Origin: Bradyrhizobium semiaridum
GTDB lineage: Bacteria; Pseudomonadota; Alphaproteobacteria; Rhizobiales; Xanthobacteraceae
Reading direction: 5' to 3'
Length of the DNA: 64,000 bases
Assembly (NCBI RefSeq): GCF_020329505.1
Contig: NZ_JAGKJJ010000010.1
Location: 1 to 64,000, forward strand
The notes beneath the pieces were generated by a model. That model searched no databases. It was not told the DNA's origin and saw nothing but the letters and a program-made list of their open reading frames with translations. Positions 29,049-38,515 of the stretch are shown piece after piece (positions within the stretch are counted from its first letter, which is position 1; each line of letters opens with the position of its first letter). Made by a program: the position numbers and the translations under genes.

Positions 29049-30959
29049 ATGACCTCGCGCTCCAAATCCGCCGTCAACAAGTCTGCTCTCCGCACGCAAT
29101 CGGTTCGACGCAAACCGGCCATCGAGAAACCGGCGGCCAAGAAGCCGGCAGCCAGGACGTCTGCGGTCAAGGCAGCCGGCAAGACCGGCAAGCTGCCCGA
29201 ATGGAATCTGGCAGACCTCTATTCCGGTATCGACGCGCCGGAAGTGGCGCGCGACCTGCAGAGGATGGATGCCGATTGCGTCGCGTTTGAGACCGACTAC
29301 AAGGGCAAGCTGGCCGAAAATACCGCTGGCGAGGGCGGCGGCAAGTGGCTGGCCGAGGCAGTCAGGCGCTATGAGGCGATCGACGATCTCGCCGGCCGCC
29401 TCGGCTCCTTTGCCGGCCTCGTTCACGCCGGCGACAGCGTCGATCCCGCGATCTCGAAATTCTACGGCGACGTGTCGGAGCGGCTGACCGCGGCGTCGGT
29501 GCATTTGCTGTTCTTCTCGCTCGAGCTCAATCGGATTGACGACGACGTGATCGAGCGCGCGATGGCCGAGCCCGCGCTCGGTCACTACCGGCCATGGATC
29601 GAGGACCTCCGCAAGGACAAGCCGTACCAGCTCGAGGACCGCGTCGAGCAGCTGTTCCACGAGAAGGCGCAGAGCGGCTACGCCGCCTGGAACCGGCTGT
29701 TCGATCAGACCATTTCCAGCTTGCGCTTCAAGGTCGCCGGCAAGGAGCTCGCGATCGAGCCGACGCTGAACCTGTTGCAGGACAAGGCCGGCGACAAGCG
29801 CAAGGCCGCGGCGCAGGCGCTGGCCAAGACCTTCAAGGACAATGAGCGCACCTTCGCGCTGGTCACCAACACGCTCGCCAAGGACAAGGAGATCTCCGAC
29901 CGCTGGCGCGGCTTCAAGGATGTCGCCGACGCCCGCCATCTCAACAACCGCGTCGAGCGCGAGGTCGTCGATGCGCTGGTCGCGTCCGTGCGCGCGGCGT
30001 ATCCGAGACTGTCGCATCGCTATTACGCGCTGAAGGCCGGCTGGTTCAAAAAGAAGAAGCTGCCGCACTGGGACCGCAACGCGCCGCTGCCGTTCGCGGC
30101 ATCGGGCATGATCGCCTGGCCCGAGGCGCGCAACATGGTGCTGACCGCGTATCGCGGCTTCTCGCCAAGGATGGCGGAGATCGCCGAGCGCTTCTTCAGC
30201 GATCGCTGGATCGATGCACCGGTGCGGCCCGGCAAGGCGCCCGGCGCGTTTTCGCATCCGACCACGCCGTCGGCGCATCCCTATGTGCTGATGAATTACC
30301 AGGGCAAGCCGCGCGACGTGATGACGCTGGCGCATGAACTCGGTCACGGCGTGCACCAGGTGCTGGCGGCGCGGAACGGCGCGCTGATGGCGCCGACGCC
30401 GCTGACGCTGGCGGAGACCGCCAGCGTGTTCGGCGAGATGCTGACCTTCAAGCGGCTGCTGTCGCAGACCAAGAACGCAAAGCAGCGCCAAGCGCTGCTC
30501 GCGGGCAAGGTCGAGGACATGATCAACACCGTAGTCAGGCAGGTCGCGTTCTATTCATTCGAGCGGGCGATCCATACCGAGCGCAGGAACGGCGAGCTCA
30601 CCGCCGAGCGGATCGGCCAGATCTGGCTCAGCGTGCAGGGCGAGAGCTTAGGTCCCGCGATCGACATCAAGCCGGGTTACGAGACCTTCTGGATGTACAT
30701 CCCGCACTTCATCCATTCGCCGTTCTACGTCTACGCCTATGCGTTCGGCGACTGCCTGGTGAACTCGCTCTATGCGGTCTACGAGCACGCCTCGGAAGGC
30801 TTCGCCGAGCGCTATCTCGACATGCTCGCGGCCGGCGGCACCAAGCATTATTCGGAGCTGCTGCGGCCGTTCGGGCTCGACGCCAAGGACCCGAAGTTCT
30901 GGGATGGCGGCCTCTCCGTCATCGCCGGCATGATCGACGAGCTGGAGGCGATGGGCTGA
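29049..30959 (+). CDS. pepF: M3 family oligoendopeptidase F
   Basis: Zinc metallopeptidase that cuts short peptides in the cytoplasm. The 636-residue product has an unusual basic, Ala/Lys/Pro-rich N-terminus (about residues 1-50) lacking signal-peptide hydrophobicity. The M3B domain holds the zinc site LAHELGHGVHQ, where HExxH supplies two ligands and a downstream Glu (LAETASVFGEML) the third. It is divergent from the NtrC-type regulator across about 140 bases. The N-terminal tail may be non-essential, or translation may start later. Confidence 0.93.
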   Translation: MTSRSKSAVNKSALRTQSVRRKPAIEKPAAKKPAARTSAVKAAGKTGKLPEWNLADLYSGIDAPEVARDLQRMDADCVAFETDYKGKLAENTAGEGGGKWLAEAVRRYEAIDDLAGRLGSFAGLVHAGDSVDPAISKFYGDVSERLTAASVHLLFFSLELNRIDDDVIERAMAEPALGHYRPWIEDLRKDKPYQLEDRVEQLFHEKAQSGYAAWNRLFDQTISSLRFKVAGKELAIEPTLNLLQDKAGDKRKAAAQALAKTFKDNERTFALVTNTLAKDKEISDRWRGFKDVADARHLNNRVEREVVDALVASVRAAYPRLSHRYYALKAGWFKKKKLPHWDRNAPLPFAASGMIAWPEARNMVLTAYRGFSPRMAEIAERFFSDRWIDAPVRPGKAPGAFSHPTTPSAHPYVLMNYQGKPRDVMTLAHELGHGVHQVLAARNGALMAPTPLTLAETASVFGEMLTFKRLLSQTKNAKQRQALLAGKVEDMINTVVRQVAFYSFERAIHTERRNGELTAERIGQIWLSVQGESLGPAIDIKPGYETFWMYIPHFIHSPFYVYAYAFGDCLVNSLYAVYEHASEGFAERYLDMLAAGGTKHYSELLRPFGLDAKDPKFWDGGLSVIAGMIDELEAMG

Positions 30960-31137
30960 GGCGGCAAGCCGCGGGATTGCCGGGGCGATCGGGGGGAGTT
31001 GGACGGAGTTCGGCCCCCGCCAAGCCGGAATGGGGTTAATCGGCGTTCCAAATCGCCCGATTGGGACCACGCCGTTGCCCTGTAATCCCGTTTGCGGTAA
31101 TGGCTCGCCGAACGGGAATTTTTGACTGGGGACAGCG

Positions 31138-31290
31138 ATGGCAGACCATAGCGAAGTGGCCTACACGACCGCCGACGGCAACGATTACGTGGCGCACGAG
31201 CAGACCTATGAAGGGTTTATCAAGCTCGTCAAATACGGCACCATCTCCGTCGCCATCATCCTTATCCTGATGGCCTATTTCCTGGTCTGA
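31138..31290 (+). CDS. aa3-type cytochrome c oxidase subunit IV (50 aa)
   Basis: A tiny subunit of alphaproteobacterial aa3 oxidase. The 50-residue product starts MADHSEVAYTTADGNDYVAH, then has YEGFIKLVKY and one C-terminal helix, SVAIILILMAYFLV, as expected for this family (Pfam COX4_pro_2). It ends at the TGA at 31288-31290. It lies about 140 bases before pntAA, far from other oxidase genes, which is the arrangement I recall for Bradyrhizobium relatives. Too short for most gene finders. Confidence 0.88.
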   Translation: MADHSEVAYTTADGNDYVAHEQTYEGFIKLVKYGTISVAIILILMAYFLV

Positions 31291-31430
31291 TCCCTGATCG
31301 GTCAACGGCTCCGCCGTCCCGCGGCGGTGCCGACTGCTGTCGAGCCCGGTCTCAAGAAACCGGGTATCCAATCTGGCGAAAATAACGCTAGGCTGAAGAC
31401 GCGTGCGCTGCTGGCGCCGCCGGAGGGCCC

Positions 31431-32555
31431 ATGAAGATTGCCGTTGCCAAGGAAATCGATCCGTCCGAGCCGCGGGTTGCCGCCTCGCCCGATACCGTCA
31501 AGAAATTCAAGGCGCTCGGCGCCGAGGTCGCGGTCGAGCCGGGCGCAGGCATCAAGTCGGGCCTGCCCGATTCGGAGTTCACCGCTGTCGGTGCCACCGT
31601 CAGCGCCGATGCGCTCAAGGATGCCGACATCGTCATCAAGGTGAAGCGGCCCGAGGCCTCCGAGCTGGCGAAATACAAGCGCGGCGCGCTGGTGATCGCG
31701 ATCATGGATCCCTACGGCAACGAGGCCGCGCTCAAGACGATGGCCGATGCCGGCATTGCCGCCTTCGCGATGGAGCTGATGCCGCGCATCACCCGCGCGC
31801 AGGTGATGGACGTGCTGTCCTCGCAGGCCAATCTCGCCGGCTACCGTGCGGTGATCGAGGGCGCCGAGGCGTTCGGCCGCGCCTTCCCGATGATGATGAC
31901 CGCGGCGGGCACCGTTCCCGCCGCCAAGGTGTTCGTGATGGGCGTCGGCGTCGCCGGGCTGCAGGCGATCGCGACCGCGCGCCGCTTGGGCGCCGTGGTC
32001 ACCGCGACCGACGTGCGGCCCGCCACCAAGGAGCAGGTCGAATCGCTCGGCGCCAAATTCCTCGCCGTCGAGGACGAGGAGTTCAAGAACGCGCAGACCG
32101 CCGGCGGCTACGCCAAGGAGATGTCGAAGGAGTACCAGGCCAAGCAGGCCGCGCTGACCGCCGAGCATATCAAGAAGCAGGACATCGTGATCACCACCGC
32201 GCTGATCCCGGGCCGGCCGGCGCCGAAGCTGATCAGCGCCGAGATGGTGAAGTCGATGAAGCCGGGCTCGGTGCTGGTCGATCTCGCGGTCGAGCGCGGC
32301 GGCAATGTCGAGGGCGCCAGGGCGAACGAAGTCGTCGACGTCGATGGCGTCAAGATCGTCGGCTACACCAACGTCGCCGGCCGCGTCGCGGCCTCGGCAT
32401 CGGGGCTGTACGCGCGCAATTTGTTCTCGTTCATCGAGACGATGATCGACAAGGCCAACAAGACGCTCGCGGTCAACTGGGACGACGAGCTGGTCAAGGC
32501 CACCGCGCTGACCAAGGACGGCGCCGTCATCCATCCCAACTTCCAGCCGAAGTAA
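31431..32555 (+). CDS. pntAA: NAD(P) transhydrogenase subunit alpha part 1
   Basis: NAD(H)-binding domain I of the proton-translocating transhydrogenase, which uses the proton gradient to make NADPH from NADH. The 374-residue product starts [20 protein letters not shown]. Its alanine-dehydrogenase-like Rossmann fold includes [21 protein letters not shown] (about 165-185) and the mobile loop before the end. GGAGGG precedes the ATG. The alpha subunit is split into two genes here, as is usual in alphaproteobacteria. pntAB follows after 11 bases. Confidence 0.97.
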   Translation: MKIAVAKEIDPSEPRVAASPDTVKKFKALGAEVAVEPGAGIKSGLPDSEFTAVGATVSADALKDADIVIKVKRPEASELAKYKRGALVIAIMDPYGNEAALKTMADAGIAAFAMELMPRITRAQVMDVLSSQANLAGYRAVIEGAEAFGRAFPMMMTAAGTVPAAKVFVMGVGVAGLQAIATARRLGAVVTATDVRPATKEQVESLGAKFLAVEDEEFKNAQTAGGYAKEMSKEYQAKQAALTAEHIKKQDIVITTALIPGRPAPKLISAEMVKSMKPGSVLVDLAVERGGNVEGARANEVVDVDGVKIVGYTNVAGRVAASASGLYARNLFSFIETMIDKANKTLAVNWDDELVKATALTKDGAVIHPNFQPK

Positions 32556-32566
32556 GGAGAGAAGCC

Positions 32567-32884
32567 ATGGAGCATCTCGCGCAGGCCGTCGATCCGTTCG
32601 TGTTCCGGCTGTCGATTTTCGTTCTCGCCGTGTTCGTCGGCTATTTCGTGGTGTGGTCGGTGACCCCGGCGCTGCATACGCCGCTGATGAGCGTGACCAA
32701 TGCGATCTCCTCGGTGATCGTGGTCGGCGCGCTGCTCGCGGTCGGCGTCGGTATGGTGTCGAGCGGCTCGGGCTGGGCCCGCGGCTTCGGCTTCGTGGCG
32801 CTGATCTTCGCCTGCGTGAACATCTTCGGCGGCTTTCTCGTCACCCAGCGCATGCTGGCGATGTACAAGAAGAAAGCCAAGTGA
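32567..32884 (+). CDS. pntAB: NAD(P) transhydrogenase subunit alpha part 2
   Basis: Membrane domain (dII) portion of the split alpha subunit. The 105-residue product is very hydrophobic with four helices: [35 protein letters not shown], and two more around [17 protein letters not shown]. It contains the [18 protein letters not shown] loop typical of the family. AAGGAGAG precedes the ATG at 32567. It is the middle gene of pntAA-pntAB-pntB. Confidence 0.96.
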   Translation: MEHLAQAVDPFVFRLSIFVLAVFVGYFVVWSVTPALHTPLMSVTNAISSVIVVGALLAVGVGMVSSGSGWARGFGFVALIFACVNIFGGFLVTQRMLAMYKKKAK

Positions 32885-32928
32885 GCGGCAATCACCTCGG
32901 GGTGAGTTAAGGATTTGGGGGACCTGAG

Positions 32929-34326
32929 ATGAGCGCCAATCTCTCTGCACTGCTATATCTCGTTGCGGGCGTGCTGTTCATCCTGTCGCTGCGCGGCCTG
33001 TCGAGCCCGGCCACCTCGCGCCAGGGCAACATGTTCGGCATGGTCGGCATGGCGATCGCGGTCGGCACCACGCTGGCGAGCCATCCGCCGGCCGACGGCA
33101 TCGCCTGGCTGCTGGTGATCCTGGCGGTCGCGATCGGCGGCGGCATCGGCGCCGTGATCGCGCGCCGGGTGCCGATGACCTCGATGCCGGAACTGGTCGC
33201 CGCGTTCCATTCGCTGGTCGGCATGGCCGCGGTGCTGGTCGCGGCCGGCGCGTTCTACGCGCCCGAGGCGTTCGACATCGGCACGCCCGGCAACATCCAT
33301 GCCTCGAGCCTGGTCGAGATGTCGCTCGGCGTCGCGATCGGCGCGCTGACCTTCACCGGCTCGGTGATCGCGTTCCTGAAGCTCTCCGCGCGCATGAGCG
33401 GCGCGCCGATCATCCTGCCGTTCCGCCATATCATCAACATCGTGCTGGCGCTGGCGCTGGTGTTCTTCATCTTCGGCCTGGTCCGCTCCGGCAGCGCCGT
33501 CGACTTCTGGCTGATCACCATCATCGCGCTGGTGCTCGGCGTCCTGATGATCATCCCGATCGGCGGCGCCGACATGCCGGTGGTGATCTCGATGCTGAAC
33601 TCCTATTCCGGCTGGGCCGCGGCCGGCATCGGCTTCACGCTCGGCAACTCGGCGCTGATCATCACCGGCGCGCTGGTCGGCTCGTCGGGTGCGATCCTGT
33701 CCTACATCATGTGCCATGCGATGAACCGCTCGTTCATCTCGGTGATCCTCGGCGGCTTCGGCGGCGAGACCGCGGCGGCCGGCGGCGGCTCCGGCGAGCA
33801 GAAGCCCGCCAAGCTCGGCTCGGCCGACGATGCCGCCTTCATCATGAAGAACGCCTCCAAGGTCATCATCGTGCCGGGCTACGGCATGGCGGTAGCGCAG
33901 GCCCAGCACGCGCTGCGCGAGATGGCCGACATCCTGAAGAAGGAAGGCGTCGAGGTGAAATACGCCATTCACCCGGTGGCGGGGCGCATGCCCGGCCACA
34001 TGAATGTGCTGCTCGCCGAAGCCAACGTGCCCTATGACGAGGTGTTCGAGCTCGAGGACATCAACTCGGAGTTCGCTCAGGCCGACATCGCCTTCGTGAT
34101 CGGCGCCAACGACGTCACCAACCCGGCCGCGGAAGAGGACAAGACCTCGCCGATCTATGGCATGCCGGTGCTGCAGGTCTGGAAGGCCGGCACCGTGATG
34201 TTCATCAAGCGCTCGCTGGCCTCGGGCTATGCCGGCATCGACAATCCGCTGTTCTATCGCGACAACACCATGATGCTGCTCGGCGACGCCAAGAAGGTTA
34301 CCGAGAACATCGTCAAGGCGATGTGA
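32929..34326 (+). CDS. pntB: NAD(P) transhydrogenase subunit beta
   Basis: Carries the rest of the membrane domain and the NADP(H)-binding domain III. The 465-residue product has about nine helices in the first 275 residues. Domain III has VPGYGMAVAQAQHALREM, the HPVAGRMPGHMNVLLAEA loop and VIGANDVTNPAAEEDKTSP, all characteristic NADP-site segments. With pntAA and pntAB it completes a functional transhydrogenase. It ends 10 bases before the start of a small conserved gene. Confidence 0.97.
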   Translation: MSANLSALLYLVAGVLFILSLRGLSSPATSRQGNMFGMVGMAIAVGTTLASHPPADGIAWLLVILAVAIGGGIGAVIARRVPMTSMPELVAAFHSLVGMAAVLVAAGAFYAPEAFDIGTPGNIHASSLVEMSLGVAIGALTFTGSVIAFLKLSARMSGAPIILPFRHIINIVLALALVFFIFGLVRSGSAVDFWLITIIALVLGVLMIIPIGGADMPVVISMLNSYSGWAAAGIGFTLGNSALIITGALVGSSGAILSYIMCHAMNRSFISVILGGFGGETAAAGGGSGEQKPAKLGSADDAAFIMKNASKVIIVPGYGMAVAQAQHALREMADILKKEGVEVKYAIHPVAGRMPGHMNVLLAEANVPYDEVFELEDINSEFAQADIAFVIGANDVTNPAAEEDKTSPIYGMPVLQVWKAGTVMFIKRSLASGYAGIDNPLFYRDNTMMLLGDAKKVTENIVKAM

Positions 34327-34336
34327 GACCGGCGCG

Positions 34337-34507
34337 ATGGCGCTGAACCGGGAGTGGCATCGCGACCATCGCATGCCGCCCCGGCCCACGCGTGAGCAGC
34401 GCGTCGCATGGCACGCGGCGCATGCGGTGGCCTGCGCGTGCCGGCCGGTTCCGGACAGCATCCGGCTCGAGGTGGAGAGGCGGCTGAAGCCCAAACGCAG
34501 AAAATAA
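34337..34507 (+). CDS. Small conserved protein with clustered His and Cys (56 aa)
   Basis: The 56-residue frame starts MALNREWHRDHRMPPRPTRE, continues QRVAWHAAHAVACACRPVP, and ends in a basic tail. From memory, a widespread family of tiny proteobacterial proteins shares the WH..H.MP.......W H..H...C.CR pattern; function unknown. The paired His and Cys residues look like a metal site. It sits 10 bases after pntB and 14 before the hydrolase gene, consistent with an operon. No strong ribosome site is visible; coupling to pntB is possible. Confidence 0.65.
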   Translation: MALNREWHRDHRMPPRPTREQRVAWHAAHAVACACRPVPDSIRLEVERRLKPKRRK

Positions 34508-34521
34508 CCGCGGCCTCCCGA

Positions 34522-35340
34522 ATGGCGCTCGCACTCGCAATCCTGAAGTGGCTGTTGATCGCAGTGGCCGTGATCTATCTCGGCGGCCTCGCCTGGCTGT
34601 TCGTCAAGCAGCGCGAGATGCTGTTTCCGGCGCCGCCGGTCGGGCGCACCGCGCCGACGGCCGCAGGCCTTCCCGAAGCCGAAGAGCATGTCCTGACCAC
34701 CGCCGACGGCGAGAAGGTCATCGTCTGGCATGTGCCGCCGAAACCGGGCCGGCCGGTCGTGCTGTTCTTTCTCGGCAATGGCGATTTCCTGGCCGGCCGC
34801 GTCGCGCGCTTCAAGGCGATCACCGCCGACGGCACCGGGCTGGTTGCGCTGTCCTATCGCGGCTATGCCGGCTCGAGCGGATCGCCGAGCGAGCAGGGAC
34901 TGCTGCAGGACGCCGCGGCGGCCTACGCGTTCACCACGGCGCGCTATGGCGCGAGGCAGGTCGTGGCCTGGGGCTTCTCGCTCGGCAGCGGCGTTGCGGT
35001 CGCCATCGCGGCCGAGCATCCCGTCGGCAGGCTGATCCTCGAGGCGCCCTATACGTCGGCGGCCGACATCGCCGCCGCTGCGTTTTGGTTCGTGCCGATC
35101 CGGCTGTTGATGCGGGACCAATTCCACTCCGACCGGCGCATCGCCGGCGTCACGGCGCCGCTCCTGATCATGCATGGCAGCGCTGATCCCGTGATCCCGA
35201 TCCGATTCGGCGAGCGGCTGTTCGGCCTTGCCCGGGAGCCCAAGACATTCGTGCGCTTGCCGGGCGGCGGCCACGACAATCTCGACGATTTCGGCGCGAC
35301 CGACGTGGCAAGGCGATTTATCGGCGCGTCAAAAGGCTGA
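34522..35340 (+). CDS. Alpha/beta hydrolase, membrane-anchored
   Basis: The 272-residue product has an N-terminal helix (LAILKWLLIAVAVIYLGGLAWLF) likely anchoring it in the inner membrane, then an alpha/beta hydrolase fold. GYAGSSGSPSEQGLL precedes the nucleophile elbow GFSLGSG, with Ser as nucleophile. The acid lies in MHGSADPVIPI (Asp) and the base in GGHDN (His). This resembles the YfhR/BEM46-type serine hydrolases; the substrate is unknown. A longer frame upstream is out of phase with the small gene before it, so the ATG at 34522 is preferred. Confidence 0.85.
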   Translation: MALALAILKWLLIAVAVIYLGGLAWLFVKQREMLFPAPPVGRTAPTAAGLPEAEEHVLTTADGEKVIVWHVPPKPGRPVVLFFLGNGDFLAGRVARFKAITADGTGLVALSYRGYAGSSGSPSEQGLLQDAAAAYAFTTARYGARQVVAWGFSLGSGVAVAIAAEHPVGRLILEAPYTSAADIAAAAFWFVPIRLLMRDQFHSDRRIAGVTAPLLIMHGSADPVIPIRFGERLFGLAREPKTFVRLPGGGHDNLDDFGATDVARRFIGASKG

Positions 35341-35395
35341 CGGCGACGATTGTCTGTCGCATACTCGCGGTCAGTCGAATTGGGGACCTGACGAG

Positions 35396-36493
35396 ATGAG
35401 CGCACACGGACCGATGCCGCGGTCGGCCTGGCTGTTTCCCGCCCTGGCGGTCGCCTTGTTCGCCGCGCTCACGGTAACGGGCTATTCTTTCGCGCCGTCG
35501 CCCGGCGGCTGGCTGTTCGCGCTCATCCTGCTCGTGATCCTGTTCGGCACCGTGTTCGCGGCCGTCCACCACGCCGAAGTGATCGCGGAGCGGATCGGCG
35601 AGCCGTTCGGCACACTGCTGTTGACGCTCGCCGTCACGATCATCGAGGTGGCGCTGATCTCGACCATCATGCTCGGTGACAAGCCGGCCCCGACATTGGC
35701 GCGCGACACCGTGTTTGCGGTGGTCATGATCGTCTGCAACGGCCTCGTCGGGCTTTGCATCTTCATCGGCGGTATCAGATACCGCGAGCAGGATTTCCAG
35801 CTCACCGGTGCCAACCTCTATCTGAGCGTGCTGTTCGTGCTGGCGACGATCACGCTGGTGATGCCGAACTACACGCTGACCGCGCCGGGACCGTTCTATT
35901 CGGCGGCCCAGCTCGCCTTCGTCAGCGTCGTCACCATCCTGCTCTATGCCGTCTTCCTCTACACCCAGACCATCCGCCACCGCGACTATTTCATCAGCGG
36001 CGGCCTGGACGAGGGCCATGCCGGCGCGCAGATGTCCGGCCGGACGCTCGCGCTCAGCGTCGTCCTGCTGCTGGTCTCGCTGCTGACCGTGGTGCTGCTG
36101 GCCAAGAAATTCTCGCTCGTGATCGACGTCGTGACGGCGAAGATCGGTGCGCCCGCGGCGTTTGCCGGCGTGGTGGTGGCGCTGCTGATCCTGCTGCCGG
36201 AGAGCGTCGCCGCGGTTTCGGCCGCACGCAAGAACGACTTGCAGAAGAGCATCAACCTCGCGCTCGGTTCCTCGCTTGCGACGATCGGCCTCACGATCCC
36301 GGCGGTCGCCGTTGCCGCCCATACGCTCGGCAAGGAACTGGTGCTGGGGCTCAATCCACAGGAGATGGTGATCCTTCTGCTGACGTTCATGCTCAGCATG
36401 CTGACCTTCGGGACCGGCCGGACCAACATCCTGTTCGGTCTTGTACACATGGTGGTGTTCGCCGTGTACATCTTCCTCCTCTTCGTTCCGTAA
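35396..36493 (+). CDS. ChaA-like calcium/sodium:proton antiporter
   Basis: Member of the cation:proton antiporter (CaCA) group. The 365-residue product has about eleven helices. Two inverted alpha-repeats are visible with the conserved acidic motifs: AVHHAEVIAERIGEPFGTLL with TVIIEVALISTIML, and ILLPESVAAVSAARKNDLQK with LGSSLATIGLTIP. It is predicted to expel calcium or sodium/potassium in exchange for protons. The ATG at 35396 is used. Another antiporter gene follows after 15 bases. Confidence 0.9.
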   Translation: MSAHGPMPRSAWLFPALAVALFAALTVTGYSFAPSPGGWLFALILLVILFGTVFAAVHHAEVIAERIGEPFGTLLLTLAVTIIEVALISTIMLGDKPAPTLARDTVFAVVMIVCNGLVGLCIFIGGIRYREQDFQLTGANLYLSVLFVLATITLVMPNYTLTAPGPFYSAAQLAFVSVVTILLYAVFLYTQTIRHRDYFISGGLDEGHAGAQMSGRTLALSVVLLLVSLLTVVLLAKKFSLVIDVVTAKIGAPAAFAGVVVALLILLPESVAAVSAARKNDLQKSINLALGSSLATIGLTIPAVAVAAHTLGKELVLGLNPQEMVILLLTFMLSMLTFGTGRTNILFGLVHMVVFAVYIFLLFVP

Positions 36494-36508
36494 GACCGGA
36501 CCTCTGAT

Positions 36509-37930
36509 GTGCTGAAATGGAAATCCCCGGCAGCTGCCGCTCTGCTGCTGTTCATGCTCCTTCCGGATAGCGCCGATGCCGCCACGCTCGATGGCGCGTC
36601 GCTGCGCTGGCCGCTCGCGTTGCCGTTCGTCGGTCTGCTGCTCTCGATCGCAACCGGGCCGTTGCTGTTTCCGAAGCTGTGGCATGACCATTACGGGAAG
36701 ATCGCGGCCGCATGGTCGGTGATAACGCTCGCGTCGATCCTGTGGTTTGCGGGAGGCGAGGCGATGGTAGCCGCCGTGACCCATGCGCTGCTCGCCGAGT
36801 ATTTGAGCTTTATCGTCGTGCTGTTCGCGCTCTACACGGTCGCGGGAGGCATCGTCGTGAGCGGCGACATCAGGGGCACACCGTTGAGCAACACGATCAT
36901 CCTGGCGCTGGGCACGGCGATGGCAAGCATCGTCGGCACGACCGGAGCCAGCATGATCCTGATCCGGCCTCTGATCCGTGCCAACCTTGCGCGCCCCCAC
37001 AACACGCATGTGGTCGTGTTCTTCATCATTCTCGTGGCCAATGTCGGCGGTGCGTTGAGTCCGCTGGGTGATCCGCCATTGTTCGTCGGGTTCCTGAATG
37101 GCGTGGACTTCTTCTGGACGGCGCGCCATCTCTGGCTTCAGACGCTCATCGTGGCCGGGCTGTTGCTGACGGTCTTCATCGCCTTCGACACCTGGCGCTT
37201 TCGCAGCGAATCCGTCGACGCCGGCAAGTCCTCCCCGGCCCCGATCAGGATCGAGGGGCTGCTCAATCTCCCGCTGGTGGCCGCGATCATAGGCTGCATC
37301 TTGCTTTCTGCGAACTGGAAGCCAGGAATCGCCGTGGATGTTTTCGGCACGCATCTCGAGCTGCAAAATCTGGTTCGGGACGGCATGCTGATCCTGATCG
37401 CGCTGCTATCGCTTTGGCTGACGCGTGAGGAACATCGCAAGGTGAACGGATTCACCTGGGAGCCGATCCGGGAAGTCGCAAAACTGTTCGCCGCGATCTT
37501 CGTCACCATCATTCCGGTGCTGGCCGCGCTCGATGCCGGCAAGCACGGCTTCTTCGCGTGGCTGTTGTCGGCGGTGACCGAAGCCAACGGCACCCCCAAG
37601 CAGGTTGCCTATTTCTGGTACACCGGCCTGATGTCGGCATTCCTGGACAATGCACCCACCTATCTGCTGTTCTTCAAGCTGGCCGGCGGCAATGCCGAGG
37701 CCCTGATGAACGCGCTGTCGGGCACCCTGGCGGCGATTTCGATGGGGGCAGTTTACATGGGCGCGCTCACCTATATCGGAAACGCGCCGAACTTCATGGT
37801 CGCTGCGATCGCCGCGGAGCGCGGGATCCAGATGCCGAGCTTCTTCGGCTATCTGTTCTGGGCCTCCCTTGTTCTCGTTCCGCTGTTTCTGCTCTTGACC
37901 TTTCTGCCGATCGCCCCTGTCTTCAACTGA
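36509..37930 (+). CDS. Sodium:proton antiporter, NhaD/ArsB-like (IT superfamily)
   Basis: The 473-residue product has a signal-like N-terminus and about twelve helices. Helix-breaking motifs include GTTGASMILIRPLIRAN and NVGGALSPLGDPPLFVGFL in the first half, and SAFLDNAPTYLLFFKLAGG with YIGNAPNFMVAAIA in the second. These are the paired motifs of NhaD-type exchangers. The start is the GTG at 36509, only 15 bases after the ChaA-like gene, suggesting one transcript. Substrate (sodium or other cation) is an inference from family. Confidence 0.87.
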   Translation: MLKWKSPAAAALLLFMLLPDSADAATLDGASLRWPLALPFVGLLLSIATGPLLFPKLWHDHYGKIAAAWSVITLASILWFAGGEAMVAAVTHALLAEYLSFIVVLFALYTVAGGIVVSGDIRGTPLSNTIILALGTAMASIVGTTGASMILIRPLIRANLARPHNTHVVVFFIILVANVGGALSPLGDPPLFVGFLNGVDFFWTARHLWLQTLIVAGLLLTVFIAFDTWRFRSESVDAGKSSPAPIRIEGLLNLPLVAAIIGCILLSANWKPGIAVDVFGTHLELQNLVRDGMLILIALLSLWLTREEHRKVNGFTWEPIREVAKLFAAIFVTIIPVLAALDAGKHGFFAWLLSAVTEANGTPKQVAYFWYTGLMSAFLDNAPTYLLFFKLAGGNAEALMNALSGTLAAISMGAVYMGALTYIGNAPNFMVAAIAAERGIQMPSFFGYLFWASLVLVPLFLLLTFLPIAPVFN

Positions 37931-37967
37931 AGCCCGACCGGAAGGTCGACCCACTGGAGAAACAAGA

Positions 37968-38252
37968 ATGCTCAGCGCCAAATCGGATGTTCAGGTCGAT
38001 ACCGCCGAGGTTCGCGTCACCGAATGGCGGCTGGCGCCGGGCAGCGCCACCGGTCCGCACACCCATGAGATGGACTATGTGATCGTGCCGATCACGGCCG
38101 GCGAGATGACGATCGTGGCGCCGAACGGCGAGCGCTCGAAGGCGCAGCTCGGGGTCGGCAAGTCCTATTTCCGCAAGGCCGGCGTCCAGCACGACGTGCT
38201 CAACGAGACCGCGAGCGAGATCGTGTTCCTCGAGGTCGAGCTCAAGTCCTGA
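37968..38252 (+). CDS. Small cupin-domain protein
   Basis: The 94-residue product is a single-domain cupin. The first motif is GSATGPHTHEMDYVIVPITAG, with two His and a Glu-like position as metal ligands. The second is FRKAGVQHDVLNET with a further His. Enzymatic role unknown; small cupins may be metal-dependent dioxygenases or isomerases. It starts 37 bases after the antiporter gene and may be the last member of a ChaA-NhaD-cupin operon. Confidence 0.88.
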   Translation: MLSAKSDVQVDTAEVRVTEWRLAPGSATGPHTHEMDYVIVPITAGEMTIVAPNGERSKAQLGVGKSYFRKAGVQHDVLNETASEIVFLEVELKS

Positions 38253-38515
38253 GCCTATGCACGCCGCGGAGGGTGGAACCGCCGGGACGGAATGGCGAAT
38301 CATGACACGCGGGATGTGGACATTCACTTCTCGTTAACGGCTGCACGATGATCTGGAGGTGGATGCGGCCGTAGGACGCGGGGGCCCTCCAGCTGAAACC
38401 GAAGTGACACCAAAGGTGACCGGCGGAACGGGGGTTTGCCACCGATCCGACGCAGTTGATCCCTGAATGTGCCTCAAAGTTCCAGCATGAAATCCGGGGC
38501 GGGGAGTGGCAGGCC

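Noticed and set aside
32953..35274. A 773-codon minus-strand frame opposite pntB and the hydrolase gene
   Set aside because: It is antisense to well-supported genes, is extremely rich in Arg, His, Asp and Glu, and has no recognisable domain.
35318..37366. A 682-codon minus-strand frame opposite the two antiporter genes
   Set aside because: Shadow of membrane-protein codons on the other strand; composition is Gln/Arg/His-rich with no motif.
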